From CAZQKL01 sp964593895 [NCBI: uncultured bacterium] (GTDB taxonomy: Bacteria > DYJV01): a stretch of DNA of 6,139 bases. The stretch covers positions 1 through 6,139 of the forward strand of contig CAZQKL010000108.1 in the NCBI GenBank assembly GCA_964593895.1, read 5' to 3'. The first letter of the stretch is position 1. Each line of letters starts with the position of its first letter. The position numbers were made by a program, and so were the translations under genes. The notes under the pieces were generated by a model, which was not told the DNA's origin, searched no databases, and worked only from the letters and a program-made list of their open reading frames with translations. Below are positions 4,487-6,139 of this stretch, piece after piece.

Positions 4487-5512
4487 ATGAAAAAGATTTT
4501 TTTTTGTTTTATTTTAATTTTTTTTATTCTAAACTCTATAAGTTATGGTAATGAGATAAGTTTAAAACCTGAAAAAACAATAAAAATCACAGACTATGCT
4601 CCTTATGCTTCTCCAATGTATTATTTACCCGGAAAGGACTTGTTTATCTTTGGAATTAAAAACGGATTCATTGTTTTTGATAGATCCGGAAAACTAATAA
4701 AAAAATACACTCCCCACTCTCAATCGCCCGGATGGATAGCAACAGCATACAATTTCTTATCAACAAAAAATTTCTACTATGTTGTTGGAATGTTTAAAAT
4801 TATAAAATTAGACAAAAATTTCAATTTTATTGATGAGTTTGGGAAAAGCGGGAGTTGTGGCGGAGCCGTAAACTGGATAAACCATGACGAATCATTTTAT
4901 TGCTTAACCACATTTGCTGGTCTTGAATATCACCAAAAAAGCGGCATTATTATTAAAAGGAACAAAGAGTTAATCAATAGAATATCTGAAAACAATCTTT
5001 CACACCTTTTTAACGCGTACATAACATGGATTAATTATCCAAATCTATATGCTATTAATGAAGGAAATTTACAATTTTACACTATAGATCTTCGTTCTCT
5101 TTCAATAAAAAATTCAATAAAACTCCCAAAACCATCAAATTTCAGTTCTTCCTTCGAAAATGACAAAAAAATAGATATAGGTAAAGATATTAAAAAATAT
5201 TTTGAAGAAACATCAGGATACGGGAGGGTTTTAGCTTTAAAAATTGACCATAAAATAATATGCGTGGTGTGGGAGTTAAGCGGAACAGGGAAGAAGTACT
5301 TAACATTATACTCTTTGCCAGAGAAAAGAATTTTAACACAAATTAAATTAGAGAAAAATGTAGAAACCACCTACCAAAAGGGAACTTTTCATCCGTTTAA
5401 ACCTATTTTTTACGATTATGACTATATTGAAAATGAAGAGGAAAATGATTACGGATTAATAAAGGTTTACAATTTTAAGAAAATAATCAGGAGTTTCATA
5501 AATGCAAAATGA
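4487..5512 (+). CDS. Secreted 6-bladed beta-propeller protein, cassette 3
   Basis: A 341-residue protein with a signal peptide ending near SYG|NEI (after residue 21) and no lipobox. AAGGAGG lies four bases before the ATG. It is a full-length paralogue of the cassette 2 propeller. Matching blocks include GFIVFDRSGKLIKKY (60-74), SQSPG (78-82), KLDKNFNFIDEFG (108-120), NWINHDESFYC (129-139), GYGR, and the C-terminal acidic motif YDYDYIENEEENDYGLI (309-325). Cysteines at 124 and 139 could form a disulfide, and the second of the two aligns with Cys140 of the cassette 2 protein. The last 11 bases overlap the next gene. A T9 run at codons 4-7 and a T8 run soon after lie in the signal-peptide region and could slip. 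Likely role: extracytoplasmic binding partner in the peptide system (inference from context). Confidence 0.85.
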   Translation: MKKIFFCFILIFFILNSISYGNEISLKPEKTIKITDYAPYASPMYYLPGKDLFIFGIKNGFIVFDRSGKLIKKYTPHSQSPGWIATAYNFLSTKNFYYVVGMFKIIKLDKNFNFIDEFGKSGSCGGAVNWINHDESFYCLTTFAGLEYHQKSGIIIKRNKELINRISENNLSHLFNAYITWINYPNLYAINEGNLQFYTIDLRSLSIKNSIKLPKPSNFSSSFENDKKIDIGKDIKKYFEETSGYGRVLALKIDHKIICVVWELSGTGKKYLTLYSLPEKRILTQIKLEKNVETTYQKGTFHPFKPIFYDYDYIENEEENDYGLIKVYNFKKIIRSFINAK

Positions 5513-5987
5513 AACAACAAAAAAAACAATTATTCTTTTTCTCCTTGCTACCAGTATTTTTCTTGGAATAAAATATTATTTAAAATATCAAAAATTATCC
5601 GGAGAAATTCTGAAAATAGACAATATGATTTTACTTTCAAAAAATAAAAAAATAAAAAATGGGATATACATTGTTTACCCACCTGATGGTTCACTTTGTT
5701 CCACCTGTCTTTTCAATTTTTCAAAAAGAATCAAAAAATATTATGGCAGAAAACCTTATGTACTTTTTCCCGAATATTTAAAGGTGAAATTAAAAAACGA
5801 AAGTGTTTTTGTTCCAATACACTATCAGTATATTTATCCGTCTCTATTAGGAAAAATCGTTTTTATTGACAGAAAATTAGAAATAGTTTTTTTGTCTAAA
5901 CTCGATTATCTTATGACAGGGAAAAAACAAAACCTAAAATATATGATTTACAATTTTAAAATTGAAGAATTTGAAAATAAAAAATAG
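5502..5987 (+). CDS. Membrane-anchored thioredoxin-like CxxC protein, cassette 3
   Basis: A 161-residue protein with KK at 7-8 and one membrane segment (about 9-24), so the rest is predicted to lie outside the cytoplasm. GIYIVYP (54-60) leads into PDGSL-C66-ST-C69-LFNF, the same strand and CxxC-[IL]-F-N signature as in the other two cassettes. These are the only two cysteines in the protein, so the pair is likely the functional site. IVFIDRKLEIVFL and LMTGKKQNLKYMIY match the end of the cassette 2 protein. It starts 11 bases inside the propeller gene with CAGGAG eight bases upstream, so translation is probably coupled. A thiol-disulfide oxidoreductase role towards the cysteine-rich peptide is the simplest reading, but it is not proven. 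Confidence 0.82.
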   Translation: MQNETTKKTIILFLLATSIFLGIKYYLKYQKLSGEILKIDNMILLSKNKKIKNGIYIVYPPDGSLCSTCLFNFSKRIKKYYGRKPYVLFPEYLKVKLKNESVFVPIHYQYIYPSLLGKIVFIDRKLEIVFLSKLDYLMTGKKQNLKYMIYNFKIEEFENKK

Positions 5988-6139
5988 GTAACAGAGAATT
6001 AAATAACAATTTTATGGTGTAACATAAAAAATTAAGATGTTGAAGACTACATACTGAATTTCAGATATTAAACCATCTGTTTTAATGAATCAATGTACTA
6101 TAATATAGTTGATGATTTCTTGAATTCTTTAACAACTGA
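5988..6139. other. Non-coding tail after cassette 3
   Basis: About 150 AT-rich bases with no supported gene, GA tract or TTAGGT-type inverted repeat, so the tandem array appears to end here. TATAAT occurs at 6099-6104, but no good -35 box lies at the right distance. Confidence 0.5.

Noticed and set aside
5077-5370. 97-residue ORF on the - strand
   Set aside because: It is antisense to the cassette 3 propeller, which is supported by its paralogue, signal peptide and ribosome binding site. No conserved counterpart exists in cassette 2.
6076-6104. Promoter with TATAAT at 6099-6104
   Set aside because: The -10 is perfect, but the hexamer 17 bp upstream (TCTGTT) does not match TTGACA, and no gene follows in the window.

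Overview
The window is AT-rich (roughly 30% GC by eye) bacterial DNA, and every gene in it lies on the + strand. Most of the intergenic genes have strong AGGAGG-type ribosome binding sites, and two sites carry a perfect TTGACA -35 box. Both features argue against Bacteroidota, which rarely use Shine-Dalgarno sequences and use a different promoter consensus, even though the gene content recalls Bacteroidota loci that pair NVEALA-type secreted peptides with 6-bladed beta-propellers. I cannot name the organism. A low-GC member of a phylum rich in secreted 6-bladed propellers is possible, but that is a guess.

The layout is three tandem copies of one three-gene cassette. Each cassette has (i) a dinucleotide (GA)n tract in the promoter, (ii) a conserved 5' leader with a small hairpin and T-run, (iii) a short secreted cysteine-rich peptide gene, (iv) a secreted or lipid-anchored beta-propeller gene, and (v) a small membrane-anchored protein with a thioredoxin-like CxxC motif. 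Cassette 1 covers about 1-1898 and its -35 box lies off the left edge. Cassette 2 covers about 2049-3951 and cassette 3 about 4094-5987. Two related spacers, 1899-2079 and 3952-4123, separate the cassettes. Each holds a long inverted repeat built from TTAGGT/TTGGGT-type units, followed by a T-rich block directly upstream of the next promoter. The last ~150 bases hold no recognisable gene.

The most notable signal is that in cassettes 2 and 3 the GA tract (nine units) lies exactly between a perfect -35 (TTGACA) and a near-perfect -10 (GATAAT), giving a 19-bp spacer. Gain or loss of one unit changes the spacer by 2 bp, and loss of one gives the optimal 17 bp. This is the architecture of a phase-variable promoter, so the three cassettes could switch independently. 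The leader and signal-peptide DNA of cassettes 2 and 3 is identical over 201 nt and then diverges abruptly inside the mature peptide. The downstream propeller and CxxC genes are only moderately similar. This suggests homogenised leaders in front of diversifying secreted cargo.

Working model (inference): a phase-variable, multi-copy export system for disulfide-containing peptides. The CxxC membrane protein would act in redox handling or folding of the peptide, and the propeller would act as its surface or periplasmic partner. The biological role (bacteriocin-like, signalling, surface antigen) cannot be read from the sequence.
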